DNA from: Sphingobacteriales bacterium TSM_CSM
GTDB taxonomy: Bacteria; Bacteroidota; Bacteroidia; Chitinophagales; UBA2359
Length of the DNA stretch: 43,172 bases
Direction of reading: 5' to 3'
NCBI GenBank assembly: GCA_002212725.1
Contig: MTCR01000120.1
Location: forward strand, 1-43,172
The number at the start of each line of letters is the position of its first letter. Positions within the stretch are counted from its first letter, which is position 1. A program made the position numbers and the translations under genes. Positions 33,781-41,936 of this stretch are shown in pieces. The notes beneath the pieces were generated by a model. It was not told the origin of the DNA, searched no databases, and was given only the letters and a program-made list of their open reading frames with translations.

Positions 33781-34587
33781 ATGTCAAATGCAAGAACAGT
33801 AGGAAAGCGGGGCGGGTTGGTAGCAGCCATTTTAATGGCTTTGTTTGCCTTGTTTCAGTATTACTCCAACACGCAATACAATGCTGTTTTGGGCGAAAAG
33901 CAACATGTAGCCCTTTCGGTTGACCAGGAAATAGCGCTTGGATTGCAAAGCGCGCCGCAAATGGCCGAACAGCACGGTGGTTTGTATCCCGATGAACGGG
34001 CGCAAAACTATGTAAAGCAAATAGGGAAAAAAATTGTAGCGGCATCGGAAGCAAAAGAATCAAACTATCAGTTTGACTTTCACCTGCTGGCCGACCCACA
34101 GGTAATAAATGCCTTTGCACTGCCGGGCGGACAAGTGTTTATTACCCTTGCCCTGTTTAACCGCCTTGAAAACGAAGACCAGCTTGCCGGTGTTTTAGGA
34201 CACGAAATCGGGCATGTTATAGCCCGTCACTCGGCACAGCGCATAGCGCAGCAACAATTAGCCGAAGGCCTTAGCGGCGCTGCCGTACTGGCCACCTACG
34301 ACCCCAACAACCCCGCCAGCACCCAAACGGCACAAGTAGCAGCCGTAATTGGCAACCTTGTTACCATGAAATACGGGCGCGAAGATGAACTGCAATCCGA
34401 CGAACTGGGTGTGCGGTTTATGTCCGAAGCCGGGTATGACCCCAACGCACTCATTGGCGTAATGGAAATTCTGAAAGCAGCAGCAGGCGGCAACCGCCAG
34501 CCCGAATTTTTCAGTACCCACCCAAACCCCGAAAACCGCATAGAAAACATAAAGGCTGCCATAGAAAAATATTACAAGGGCAAATAA
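33781..34587 (+). CDS. M48-family zinc metallopeptidase
   Basis: Envelope metallopeptidase resembling BepA/LoiP-type M48 proteins that handle misfolded outer-membrane proteins. Seen: an N-terminal hydrophobic segment (residues about 11-28), either a membrane anchor or signal peptide; NAFALPGGQVFITLALF; the zinc site H141-E142-x-x-H145 in VLGHEIGHVIARHSAQR; a third ligand, probably E203, in GREDELQSDELGVRFM; and a C-terminal FFSTHPNPENRIENI typical of the family. The 268 residues lack the TPR tail of BepA. It is followed 67 bp later by an exported protein of unknown function, possibly in the same transcript. Confidence 0.9.
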   Translation: MSNARTVGKRGGLVAAILMALFALFQYYSNTQYNAVLGEKQHVALSVDQEIALGLQSAPQMAEQHGGLYPDERAQNYVKQIGKKIVAASEAKESNYQFDFHLLADPQVINAFALPGGQVFITLALFNRLENEDQLAGVLGHEIGHVIARHSAQRIAQQQLAEGLSGAAVLATYDPNNPASTQTAQVAAVIGNLVTMKYGREDELQSDELGVRFMSEAGYDPNALIGVMEILKAAAGGNRQPEFFSTHPNPENRIENIKAAIEKYYKGK

Positions 34588-34654
34588 AGCCCCGGCGGTT
34601 GCCCAAAAGCAAAAAAGAATGGGTAGTTTTGCTGCAAAACCAAACACCATAACC

Positions 34655-35713
34655 ATGAACCTGTACCGGCTTGCCTTTTGTGTAATAGTAGCAGTGCTGT
34701 TGGGCTGTTGCCGGTTTGCGGCGGCGCAATCGCTATCGGTTAAAGATATTACCCAGTTTTTTTCGCCCAGCGTAACACTCAGAAGCGAACTGATTTTACC
34801 CAGTCCTCTTTCCGAAAACGACACCATACTGCATACCAATGCCGGTGTGGGGTTGCAAGCCAATATACCGCTTAAAGGCAAAATTGAGTTTGACCTTAAT
34901 TTGGGTAAACTCAAAAACCTTAAAAACATAAAAAGCTGGACTGACTGGCAAAATATTTCTAAATCGGTGCCGGTAGATATAAGAGCATACCAATTGTTTC
35001 TTACCCTTGGCGGCGGCTATCGCAACCTCCGCCTCGATTACGAAACCGAACCGCACCGGCTGCCCTATGTAACAGGCGGGGTAATGGGTATTCACTTGCA
35101 AAAAAAACTCAAATTTTTGTTTTACAGCGCCAACCTGCTTATATCGGAAGATATAAATACCCTTAACCGAACCCGTCCCTTTTTTAACGGGTTTGTGGGG
35201 CAGGCGCGGTTGTACAAGTTTTCGTTTTTGTACTACTACGGACTGTTTTTGAGCGCCGGCAACAAGCGGGTTTTACCTGTTCCGTTTGCAGGCATTAGTG
35301 CGGGGTTACCCGGCGCATTTAACTTGCAGGTTATATTACCGCTCGAAGTTGCTATTACTTATCGCAAAAACAGCAAACTGCTGGCTACTGCCACCGTTGC
35401 CTTGTCGGGGTTTACATCGGGGTTTGAAAACCGCAACACCGGCTTTTTACCCGACTACGACCAAAGAATTGGCTTTGCCAACAATTTTATTAAAAGTACG
35501 CTGGCCGGTACGTATGTGTTGCCAAAAGGCAGGTTAAAAGTAGAGGCCGGCGCTGCTTATGCCCAAGGATTGCGGTTTTTGGAATCAAAAAATAAAGACA
35601 GTTTTTCTTTTAAACCCAAAGCTGCCCCTTTTGTTGGCATCAGCTATCAGATGAATCTGGGCAACCGCTCGCTGGTGTCTATACTGTTTGATAAAATTGA
35701 TTTTAAATGGTAG
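34655..35713 (+). CDS. Exported protein of unknown function, probable beta-barrel
   Basis: I do not recognise this family. From the ATG at 34655 it has a signal peptide (NLYRLAFCVIVAVLLGCCRF, ending AAAQ) and then about 325 residues of alternating hydrophobic/polar strands with many aromatic residues (LFLTLGGGYRNLRLDYETE, KFLFYSANLLISED, KFSFLYYYGLFLSAGNKR, KAAPFVGISYQMNLGN), ending in a short strand, as for outer-membrane barrels. The frame is open from 34619, but that start would place 12 polar residues before the signal peptide. It follows the M48 peptidase on the same strand and is convergent with the RNase HI gene. Confidence 0.7.
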   Translation: MNLYRLAFCVIVAVLLGCCRFAAAQSLSVKDITQFFSPSVTLRSELILPSPLSENDTILHTNAGVGLQANIPLKGKIEFDLNLGKLKNLKNIKSWTDWQNISKSVPVDIRAYQLFLTLGGGYRNLRLDYETEPHRLPYVTGGVMGIHLQKKLKFLFYSANLLISEDINTLNRTRPFFNGFVGQARLYKFSFLYYYGLFLSAGNKRVLPVPFAGISAGLPGAFNLQVILPLEVAITYRKNSKLLATATVALSGFTSGFENRNTGFLPDYDQRIGFANNFIKSTLAGTYVLPKGRLKVEAGAAYAQGLRFLESKNKDSFSFKPKAAPFVGISYQMNLGNRSLVSILFDKIDFKW

Positions 35714-35785
35714 CGGCAGCACATTGCAGGGCTGCCGCACAGCATGATGATGGGCTGCAACGCGCAACAGGCCTGTGTTGCAGTA

Positions 35786-36445
35786 CTAACGTTTGCGTCC
35801 AAAATCTGCCGGGTTTTCGCCCCATTTTTCGGTTTCCCAGGTAAGAATTGGGGTGGTATAGGTGTTATTTTGGAGCCAGTCAAGCGCACGGTCTATGAGT
35901 TGAAACAGCGGTTCGGTTTTGGGGGTGCGGGCAAGGGTGGTTTTTACCTTTTTCTGTTTAACCCACAGGCGCGCCGTAGCCGAATCGGAATACACCGGCA
36001 GGGGCGAATTGTGTTTTTTAAGGTAAGCCAAGGCATGTACAATGGCCAAAAATTCGCCCAGGTTATTGGTTCCGCCGGCAAAAGGGCCTTGGTAAAAAAG
36101 GCATTGCCGGGTTTGGGTATCAACACCCTGGTACTCCAGTTTACCCGGGTTGCCGCTGCACGCCGCATCTACCGATATGCTGGGAATTAGGGGTTGTCCG
36201 GTGCCTGCTGCCTTGTTTGGTTTTTCGGGCAATTTTTTCATGCCGGGGGCAGTTTTGGCGGTAAACTGTATGTATTGGTCAAAACCGTTTTTCAGGGCTT
36301 CCTCGGCTTCCTGCTGTGAGCCGAAAGATTTGTAGCGAGCATTGGCAAATCCCTGTACTTGCTCAAAACAATCTTGCCAGGTGTGGTAAATGCCGGGCTG
36401 CCTGCCCTGCCAAACGGTATAATATTTGATTTTATTTTGCGACAT
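35786..36445 (-). CDS. rnhA: Ribonuclease HI with N-terminal viroplasmin (hybrid-binding) domain
   Basis: Degrades RNA in RNA-DNA hybrids. From the ATG at 36445 the 219 residues begin with a caulimovirus-viroplasmin/hybrid-binding domain (KYYTVWQGRQPGIYHTW, GFANARYKSFGSQQEAEEA, residues 7-52), then a linker and an RNase H domain with the four catalytic acids: D93 in VDAACSGNPG, E131 in NNLGEF, D154 in YSDS and D214 in NPADFGRK. The frame is open to a TTG at 36469 that would overlap the upstream DUF1643 gene by 4 bp, but the ATG is preferred. Same strand and 20 bp after that gene, so they are probably co-transcribed. Confidence 0.93.
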   Translation of the reverse strand: MSQNKIKYYTVWQGRQPGIYHTWQDCFEQVQGFANARYKSFGSQQEAEEALKNGFDQYIQFTAKTAPGMKKLPEKPNKAAGTGQPLIPSISVDAACSGNPGKLEYQGVDTQTRQCLFYQGPFAGGTNNLGEFLAIVHALAYLKKHNSPLPVYSDSATARLWVKQKKVKTTLARTPKTEPLFQLIDRALDWLQNNTYTTPILTWETEKWGENPADFGRKR

Positions 36446-36465
36446 GCGGGGCTGCTTTTCGGTTA

Positions 36466-37017
36466 TCAAACTTGGGTTAATTCCGGTGTAAATAATTTTG
36501 GCGTTTCAGACCCATGTACATACAGCGGGTGGCAGGGGTTGTTGGTTTTGGTTGTTTTTAAACAATACCACCGCACGCCGGGCAGTTGTGGCACAGGGGC
36601 AGGCATAACGGGGTTGCCAAATGCGGCAATATGCAACGTACAAAGCCATGCCATTTGTTCTAAATGCGCTTGGTTGCAGGGGGGTATAAGCAGGGCAAGC
36701 GTTTTACCGTACAATGCTGCAGGGTTGGTTGCACGGTAAGGAAACAGGTTGCCCACATACAAACCGCCATACCCCCAACTCTTGGTAAAATTGATACACC
36801 TTCGCAGGGTGGGGTCGTTGGCCGTATAGCCGGCAGTAGAGGGGTTGTGCATGAGCCAGAATACCGGTGGCAGGTCAGGGTTCCAAATACGCCACAGGCG
36901 GTAGCGGTACAACCCGCAGTCAGAAAACACCGCCCCACCACCGTCAACAGGCTGTGTTTGCCATTCGGGAATGTTAATTTCCTGTACTGCCCATTGGAAG
37001 TTGTGGGGGTGCATCAT
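36466..37017 (-). CDS. DUF1643 domain-containing protein
   Basis: Small cytoplasmic protein of a widespread family with no established biochemical activity. Seen: YRLWRIWNPDLPPVFWLMHNPSTAGYT (the conserved core begins FWLMHNPS-A), DPTLRRCINFTKSWGYGGLYVGNLFPYRATNP, and a C-terminal VRWYCLKTTKTNNPCHPLYV. The 183 residues are typical. It lies just upstream of rnhA on the same strand, while the mscS gene diverges 154 bp away. Family members often occur near mobile or defence genes, but nothing here supports such a role. Confidence 0.85.
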   Translation of the reverse strand: MMHPHNFQWAVQEINIPEWQTQPVDGGGAVFSDCGLYRYRLWRIWNPDLPPVFWLMHNPSTAGYTANDPTLRRCINFTKSWGYGGLYVGNLFPYRATNPAALYGKTLALLIPPCNQAHLEQMAWLCTLHIAAFGNPVMPAPVPQLPGVRWYCLKTTKTNNPCHPLYVHGSETPKLFTPELTQV

Positions 37018-37171
37018 GGGGGGATATTGGTAAACAATGTTTCAGGTTGCAAATAAAAAGCAAATTAACCGCATTTGCAAATATTATTCGGGGCTTTTGA
37101 GCCGGAGTATATTGTATGAAATTGAACCCTGCGTTGTTGTTGCTTGTTGCTTTTTTTAATCAGCTATTATT

Positions 37172-38125
37172 ATGAACTCAATTGCTTTTCTATTGCAGGA
37201 TTTACTGACAGAACCCCGCCTTAAACTGTGGGTAAAGGCATTTAACCGTTTTTTTGCCCGGAAAGAGTTTCTGGAAATGCCCTGGCTCATCTTGTATATT
37301 GTTTTTATTTTTATTATTACCATTGCCTTAGCCCGGCTGTTTAACAAAATATTCGACCTGATTATCAGCCGTTCGGGCAATAAACTCAGCAAAGACCCCA
37401 CAAGCTACGTTTTTTTGAAACATGCCGGAAGAGCTATTATCTACATATCGGGATTTAGCCTTGCCGTATGGTCTTTTCCCGAATTAAGAACCCTGTCGGC
37501 CTCATTGCTGGCAGGTGCCGGAATTTTGGCCGTGGCGGTGGGTTTTGCTTCGCAAGCCGCACTGGCAAATATTATTAGCGGTATTTTTATTGTAATTTTT
37601 CGGCCTTTTAGTGTTAAAGACCACCTTACCATAGACGATACCACCTTTGGCGTGGTAGAAGACATTACCCTGCGCCATACCATACTAAAAAATCAGGAAA
37701 ACCGCCGCGTGGTAGTGCCTAATTCCATTATTAATGCCAAGGTTATTTTAAACTCCACTAAAAACGACCCCAAAATATGTAAGGTTATTGAAGTGTTAGT
37801 TAGCTACAGCACCGATTTAGACAAAGCTATTGGGGTAATGCAGTACGAAATATTTAATCACCCGTTTTGCATAGACAACCGCAGCGAGGAAGACAAAAAA
37901 CTGGGCAAACACCCCGTAATGGTAAAAGTGGTGCGGCTGGAAGAATATGCCATAAGGCTGCGCGCCTGGGCTTGGGCGCCCGATAACTCAAAAGCCTACG
38001 AAATGACCATGGATATGAACAAGCGTTTGGTAGAGCGTTTCAGGGAAGAGCAAATTGAAATACCTTTTCCTACGCGCACCATTATTTTGCCACCCGGTGC
38101 GGCAGCGGGCAATCTGCCCTTATAA
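37172..38125 (+). CDS. MscS-family mechanosensitive channel
   Basis: Inner-membrane channel that opens on membrane tension and releases solutes after osmotic downshock. Seen: a short N-terminal region, two hydrophobic segments (residues about 34-55 and 80-105), and the pore-lining helix AGAGILAVAVGFASQAALANIISGIFIVIFRPFSV, followed by the beta domain DHLTIDDTTFGVVEDITLRHTIL and PNSIINAKVI. The 317 residues are like E. coli MscS with a modest tail. It is divergent from DUF1643/rnhA and 95 bp upstream of kdsC. Confidence 0.9.
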   Translation: MNSIAFLLQDLLTEPRLKLWVKAFNRFFARKEFLEMPWLILYIVFIFIITIALARLFNKIFDLIISRSGNKLSKDPTSYVFLKHAGRAIIYISGFSLAVWSFPELRTLSASLLAGAGILAVAVGFASQAALANIISGIFIVIFRPFSVKDHLTIDDTTFGVVEDITLRHTILKNQENRRVVVPNSIINAKVILNSTKNDPKICKVIEVLVSYSTDLDKAIGVMQYEIFNHPFCIDNRSEEDKKLGKHPVMVKVVRLEEYAIRLRAWAWAPDNSKAYEMTMDMNKRLVERFREEQIEIPFPTRTIILPPGAAAGNLPL

Positions 38126-38220
38126 AACACGTGTTTTCATGCCACACCCGCCCGTTTAGCGTCAAAATATGCAAAATTGGCGTATCTTGCACCTGTTTTG
38201 AGACATTTTTGCAATCTTTT

Positions 38221-38718
38221 ATGGATATACTGGCCGCTTTCACCAACATAAACACCCTTATTTTTGACGTGGACGGTGTGCTCACCAACGGAAACCTGCT
38301 CATTACCGAGCAGGGACATTTGCTGCGCACCATGAACGTGCGCGACGGGTATGCCATCCGGCACGCTCTGCAAGCAGGCCTGCACATAGCTATTATTACC
38401 GGCGGAAACTCAGATGGAGTAACCAAACGCCTGCAAATGCTGGGTATAACCGATATTTACGCCAATGCACACCACAAACCCGATGCCTTTGAGGAACTGG
38501 TGCTAACCTACAACCTTAACAAAAACCAAATATTATACATGGGCGACGACCTGCCCGATTGGGAGGTAATGCGGCAGGTAGGAATGCCGGTGTGCCCTGC
38601 CGATGCCGCGCCCGAAATTAAAAGCATTTGCAAATATGTTTCGCCCTACGCCGGCGGAAACGGCTGTGTGCGTGATATTATTGAAAAAATATTAAAACTG
38701 AGGGGACTATGGGTTTAA
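38221..38718 (+). CDS. kdsC: KDO-8-phosphate phosphatase, KdsC-like HAD phosphatase
   Basis: Hydrolyses 3-deoxy-D-manno-octulosonate 8-phosphate to KDO for lipopolysaccharide inner core synthesis; a tetrameric C0-type HAD enzyme without a cap. Seen: motif I D16-V-D18 in LIFDVDGVLTNG, the RDGYAIRHAL loop, motif II TGG (60-62), K86 and GDDLPDWEVM (motif III, 108-117). The 165 residues match KdsC. The frame is open from 38131 but the ATG at 38221 gives the family N-terminus. It is followed by ubiA-like and maf genes, a cluster seen in many Bacteroidota. Confidence 0.88.
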   Translation: MDILAAFTNINTLIFDVDGVLTNGNLLITEQGHLLRTMNVRDGYAIRHALQAGLHIAIITGGNSDGVTKRLQMLGITDIYANAHHKPDAFEELVLTYNLNKNQILYMGDDLPDWEVMRQVGMPVCPADAAPEIKSICKYVSPYAGGNGCVRDIIEKILKLRGLWV

Positions 38719-38797
38719 GCGCTGTAAACCTGTTTACCTGCCATTTGCTAACTTTTAAAACCGGCCTTATTATGCCGGCAGCCATACCATACAACCA

Positions 38798-40066
38798 ATG
38801 CTAAGGTCTTTTTTTTCTGTTATCAGGTGGGTTAATTTGTTGTATATACTGCTCACCTTTTGCGGGTTCAGGTTTTTGCTCATTAATCCGCTGTTTCAGT
38901 TGGCCGGCTATACCCCTTCGCTGGGCAATGCGGCATTTTTGCTGCTGGCCCTATCGGTTATGCTGGTGGCAGCCGGCGGGTATATTATTAACGACTACTT
39001 TGATGTAGAAGCCGACCTGATAAACAAACCTCAAAAAGTGGTTATTGGCAACCAAATAAGCCCCGATACCGCCATGCGCTGGTATTACCTTTGCAATACC
39101 GCCGGCATTGCTCTGGGTTGTTGGCTTGCATGGCAGGCCGGCAATGTAAAACTGGGGTTTATTCATATTTTTTCGGCAGCCATGCTTTGGTTTTATGCCA
39201 CCTATTTTAAGCGCAAACCGTTAAGCGGAAATCTACTGGTATCTTTGCTGGTTACGCTCAGTATTTTCTGCATTTTGTTTTTCGATGCCGAAATGCGCGA
39301 CTTTACCGCCATAAAACTGAAAGAAATACTCAAATCGGGCTTCGAAACCCTGACCGGCTACATTGTGGCCGCCCCCGAACTAACCGGCTATGCCAACAAA
39401 GAACTGTTTGAAACCATTTTTACCTTTGTTGCCACCTATGCCGGCTTTGCCTTTTTGCTTAATCTGGTAAGAGAACTGGTTAAAGACATGGAAGATGCCC
39501 CCGGCGATGAAGAAGCCGGCTACCGTACCCTGCCCGTTGTGGCCGGCTTTGCGTTTACCAAACTGCTGGCCGGTGCTACAGTATTGCTCACCATTAAACT
39601 CATAGCCAATTTTCAGATTGAACAGGCGCTAACCGGGCAACTTTGGGTAGCCCTGGCCACCCTGCCGCTTATTCAGTTGCCGCTTATGTATGTGGTGTAT
39701 AAATTGTGGATTACCAATCAAAAAGCCGGTTTTACACAAATAAGCAGCGTGCTGAAAGTGGTTATGCTGTTGGGGCTGGCGTATTTGCCCTACCTCAGAG
39801 CCACCATTGTGTACACGCCGCAGCAAATGGTATTGCCGCCCGGTATAGAAAGCATTAGCGTTGATATTGACTCTGCCCAGACCCAACAACCCGATACCTC
39901 CGTAACCATAGGCACCAACCCCGATACCGCCGTAATTTCCATAGACCCCAATGCACCACCAACCCCGTCAGCCACGCCGGCCGATACCGAAACCGGTTTG
40001 CCGGAATCTGTGCAGAATAAACCTGCCGGCAATGCACCTGCCATAGACAACGACTTGCTTAAATAA
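38798..40066 (+). CDS. UbiA-family prenyltransferase with unusual C-terminal tail
   Basis: Polytopic membrane enzyme transferring a prenyl chain to an acceptor. In Bacteroidota, orthologues next to kdsC and maf are usually labelled geranylgeranylglycerol-phosphate geranylgeranyltransferase, but the acceptor is not proven. Seen: the first aspartate motif N65-D66-xx-D69-xxx-D73 in YIINDYFDVEADLINKP, the second in LVKDMEDAPGDEEAGYRTLP (D230, D233), and eight or nine hydrophobic segments. After residue about 345 comes a 75-residue low-complexity tail rich in P, T, D and A with no membrane segment, not typical of UbiA. It starts 79 bp after kdsC; maf begins 9 bp after its stop. Confidence 0.85.
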   Translation: MLRSFFSVIRWVNLLYILLTFCGFRFLLINPLFQLAGYTPSLGNAAFLLLALSVMLVAAGGYIINDYFDVEADLINKPQKVVIGNQISPDTAMRWYYLCNTAGIALGCWLAWQAGNVKLGFIHIFSAAMLWFYATYFKRKPLSGNLLVSLLVTLSIFCILFFDAEMRDFTAIKLKEILKSGFETLTGYIVAAPELTGYANKELFETIFTFVATYAGFAFLLNLVRELVKDMEDAPGDEEAGYRTLPVVAGFAFTKLLAGATVLLTIKLIANFQIEQALTGQLWVALATLPLIQLPLMYVVYKLWITNQKAGFTQISSVLKVVMLLGLAYLPYLRATIVYTPQQMVLPPGIESISVDIDSAQTQQPDTSVTIGTNPDTAVISIDPNAPPTPSATPADTETGLPESVQNKPAGNAPAIDNDLLK

Positions 40067-40075
40067 CCCGGATTT

Positions 40076-40681
40076 ATGATGCCATTTCAACCCAACCATT
40101 ATCACACATTCGGGCAGCAACGCCGCATTATTCTAGCATCTCAATCGCCCCGAAGACAGCAATTGCTCACTGAAGCCGGACTGTTGTACGAGGTAATTAC
40201 ACACGACACCGATGAAAGCTACCCGCCACATTTACCCGTAGCCCAAATTGCCGAACACATTGCCCTGCAAAAAGCCTTAGCCGTAAAAAACGCCCTCAAA
40301 TCCGCGTCTGATGTAATTATTGGCGCCGATACCATTGTTGAAATTAACGGGCAAATTTTGGGTAAACCTGCCAATGAAACTCAAGCCCATCATTTTTTAC
40401 ACCTGCTTTCGGGCAAACAACATCGGGTTGTAACAGGCATTTGCCTGCTCTCTTTAAACCGATGCCATACTTTTCATGTTTCTACCATCGTACATTTCTG
40501 CCACCTTACCAACCAACAAATTGAATACTACGTACAAACCTGTAAACCATACGACAAGGCAGGCGGCTATGCCATTCAGGAATGGATTGGATTAACCGGT
40601 ATTGAAAAAATTGACGGATGCTATTTTAATGTAATGGGGCTGCCCGTTAGCCGCCTGCTACTGGAAATGAGCAACTTTTAA
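40076..40681 (+). CDS. maf: Maf-family nucleotide pyrophosphatase
   Basis: House-cleaning nucleoside-triphosphate pyrophosphatase (dTTP/UTP or m7GTP type) that hydrolyses non-canonical nucleotides to monophosphates. Seen: ASQSPRRQQLLTEAGLLYEV (the phosphate-binding S-x-R-R motif), AL-KALAVKNAL, IIGADTIVEINGQILGKP, HRVVTGICLL and DKAGGYAIQEWIGLTGIEKIDGCYFNVMGLP. The 201 residues are usual. Two tandem ATGs (40076 and 40079) are possible starts. It is close-packed after the UbiA-like gene and likely in the same transcript. Confidence 0.93.
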   Translation: MMPFQPNHYHTFGQQRRIILASQSPRRQQLLTEAGLLYEVITHDTDESYPPHLPVAQIAEHIALQKALAVKNALKSASDVIIGADTIVEINGQILGKPANETQAHHFLHLLSGKQHRVVTGICLLSLNRCHTFHVSTIVHFCHLTNQQIEYYVQTCKPYDKAGGYAIQEWIGLTGIEKIDGCYFNVMGLPVSRLLLEMSNF

Positions 40682-40720
40682 TAGTTATGCACATGCCTGC
40701 TGCCTGCAAATCAAAAATAC

Positions 40721-40728
40721 TAATTTTG
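40721..40728 (+). promoter_or_regulatory. -7-like box TAATTTTG upstream of the CBM-esterase gene
   Basis: Fits TAnnTTTG followed by C. It lies 16 bases before the ATG at 40744 and 67 before an alternative ATG at 40795. A start of transcription near 40735 would leave almost no leader for the first ATG, which favours the second. Confidence 0.38.
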
Positions 40729-40743
40729 CACATTTTTTAAACA

Positions 40744-41916
40744 ATGTGGCCACCGCCACGCTTAACCGTTAATTTGCCGATTAAATTCTCTGATATGCTA
40801 AATGAGTGGAGCCACGACTCGGCAGAAGCCAAAGAACTTCTGCTATCTATTGAAGTTACTGCCACCCACGATGATGACCGGCCTGTTTATATTACCGGAA
40901 ATTTTAACAACTGGGTTACCGACGACGACCGGTTTAAAATGGTAAAGCTGGAACATGGCAAGTATCACTTTACCTTTCCGGCAGGTATGCAACTGCCCCA
41001 AACCATTGAATACAAATTTGTAAAAAGCGGCGCATGGCACAACGTGGAAATTGATACCTATGGCAATACCCCGCCCAACCGCCGTATTGAAAAAACAAGG
41101 GGGTATGTAAAAGACCATGTTTACCGGTTTCAAACCAACGGGCAATTTTATAACCCGCGCTTCCTGCCGCAAATTCAACTGCTTACCAACGGCGATGATA
41201 TTCCCAAAATGCGCATAAAACGCAATATCTGGGCGGTACTGCCATACAACTACTACCAATCCTCAGAGTACTATCCGGTTTTATACCTGCACGATGCCCA
41301 AAACCTGTTTAACGACAACGCCCCCTTTGGCAACTGGGCTATCGACCGCAAATTGGCCGTTTTGGCAGAACGCAACATGGGAAACCTCATCATTATTGCC
41401 ATTGACCATGCAGGACATAAACGCATTCATGATTTCTCTCTTTACCCCATGCGTACCAAGCCGCAGGAGGGTAAAAAATACGTGAATTTCATTAGCAATG
41501 TGCTTAAACCCTATGTTGACCAAAACCTGCGAACCCTGACTCACCGCGATAATACCGGCATAGGGGGTAGTTCATTGGGCGGCTTGGTCAGTATTTACGC
41601 GGGACTTACTCAACCCCTGGTTTTCAGCAAATTAATGGTGTTTTCGCCTTCTTTGTGGATGAACCCGCACATTCATTTTGAAAGTATGCACATAAAAAAA
41701 ACCTACCAAACCAAGGTGTATATATACGCCGGAGGGCAGGAGGGCGCCAACATGGTGAATAATGTGTACAGTTTTAAAGAAACGCTCGAAAAACAAGGCA
41801 TTTCAGAAGCCAACCTCCGTTTCAGATTAAATATTGACCCCGAAGGTAAACACAATGAGCGGTATTGGGGCGAAGAGTTTCCGAAAGCCGTAGAATGGCT
41901 GTATTTTAGTAATTAA
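40744..41916 (+). CDS. Carbohydrate-binding (CBM20/48-like) plus esterase alpha/beta hydrolase
   Basis: Two-domain protein. Residues about 30-130 form an isoamylase/CBM-like beta-sandwich (PVYITGNFNNWVTDDDRFKM, KYHFTFPAG, IEYKFVKSGAWHNVEID). Residues about 155-390 are an esterase-D/Fes-type alpha/beta hydrolase (RNIWAVLPYNY, YPVLYLHDAQNLF, the nucleophile S277 in GIGGSSLGG, FSPSLWMN, and a C-terminal GKHNERYW with the likely catalytic histidine). No signal peptide is visible, so it is probably cytoplasmic and may de-esterify a glycan or a metabolite. The first ATG (40744) gives an unusual PPPR N-terminus; the ATG at 40795 may be the true start. It is followed by the aminopeptidase 20 bp downstream. 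Confidence 0.82.
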   Translation: MWPPPRLTVNLPIKFSDMLNEWSHDSAEAKELLLSIEVTATHDDDRPVYITGNFNNWVTDDDRFKMVKLEHGKYHFTFPAGMQLPQTIEYKFVKSGAWHNVEIDTYGNTPPNRRIEKTRGYVKDHVYRFQTNGQFYNPRFLPQIQLLTNGDDIPKMRIKRNIWAVLPYNYYQSSEYYPVLYLHDAQNLFNDNAPFGNWAIDRKLAVLAERNMGNLIIIAIDHAGHKRIHDFSLYPMRTKPQEGKKYVNFISNVLKPYVDQNLRTLTHRDNTGIGGSSLGGLVSIYAGLTQPLVFSKLMVFSPSLWMNPHIHFESMHIKKTYQTKVYIYAGGQEGANMVNNVYSFKETLEKQGISEANLRFRLNIDPEGKHNERYWGEEFPKAVEWLYFSN

Positions 41917-41936
41917 CCATATTTTAAACAGTAAAC

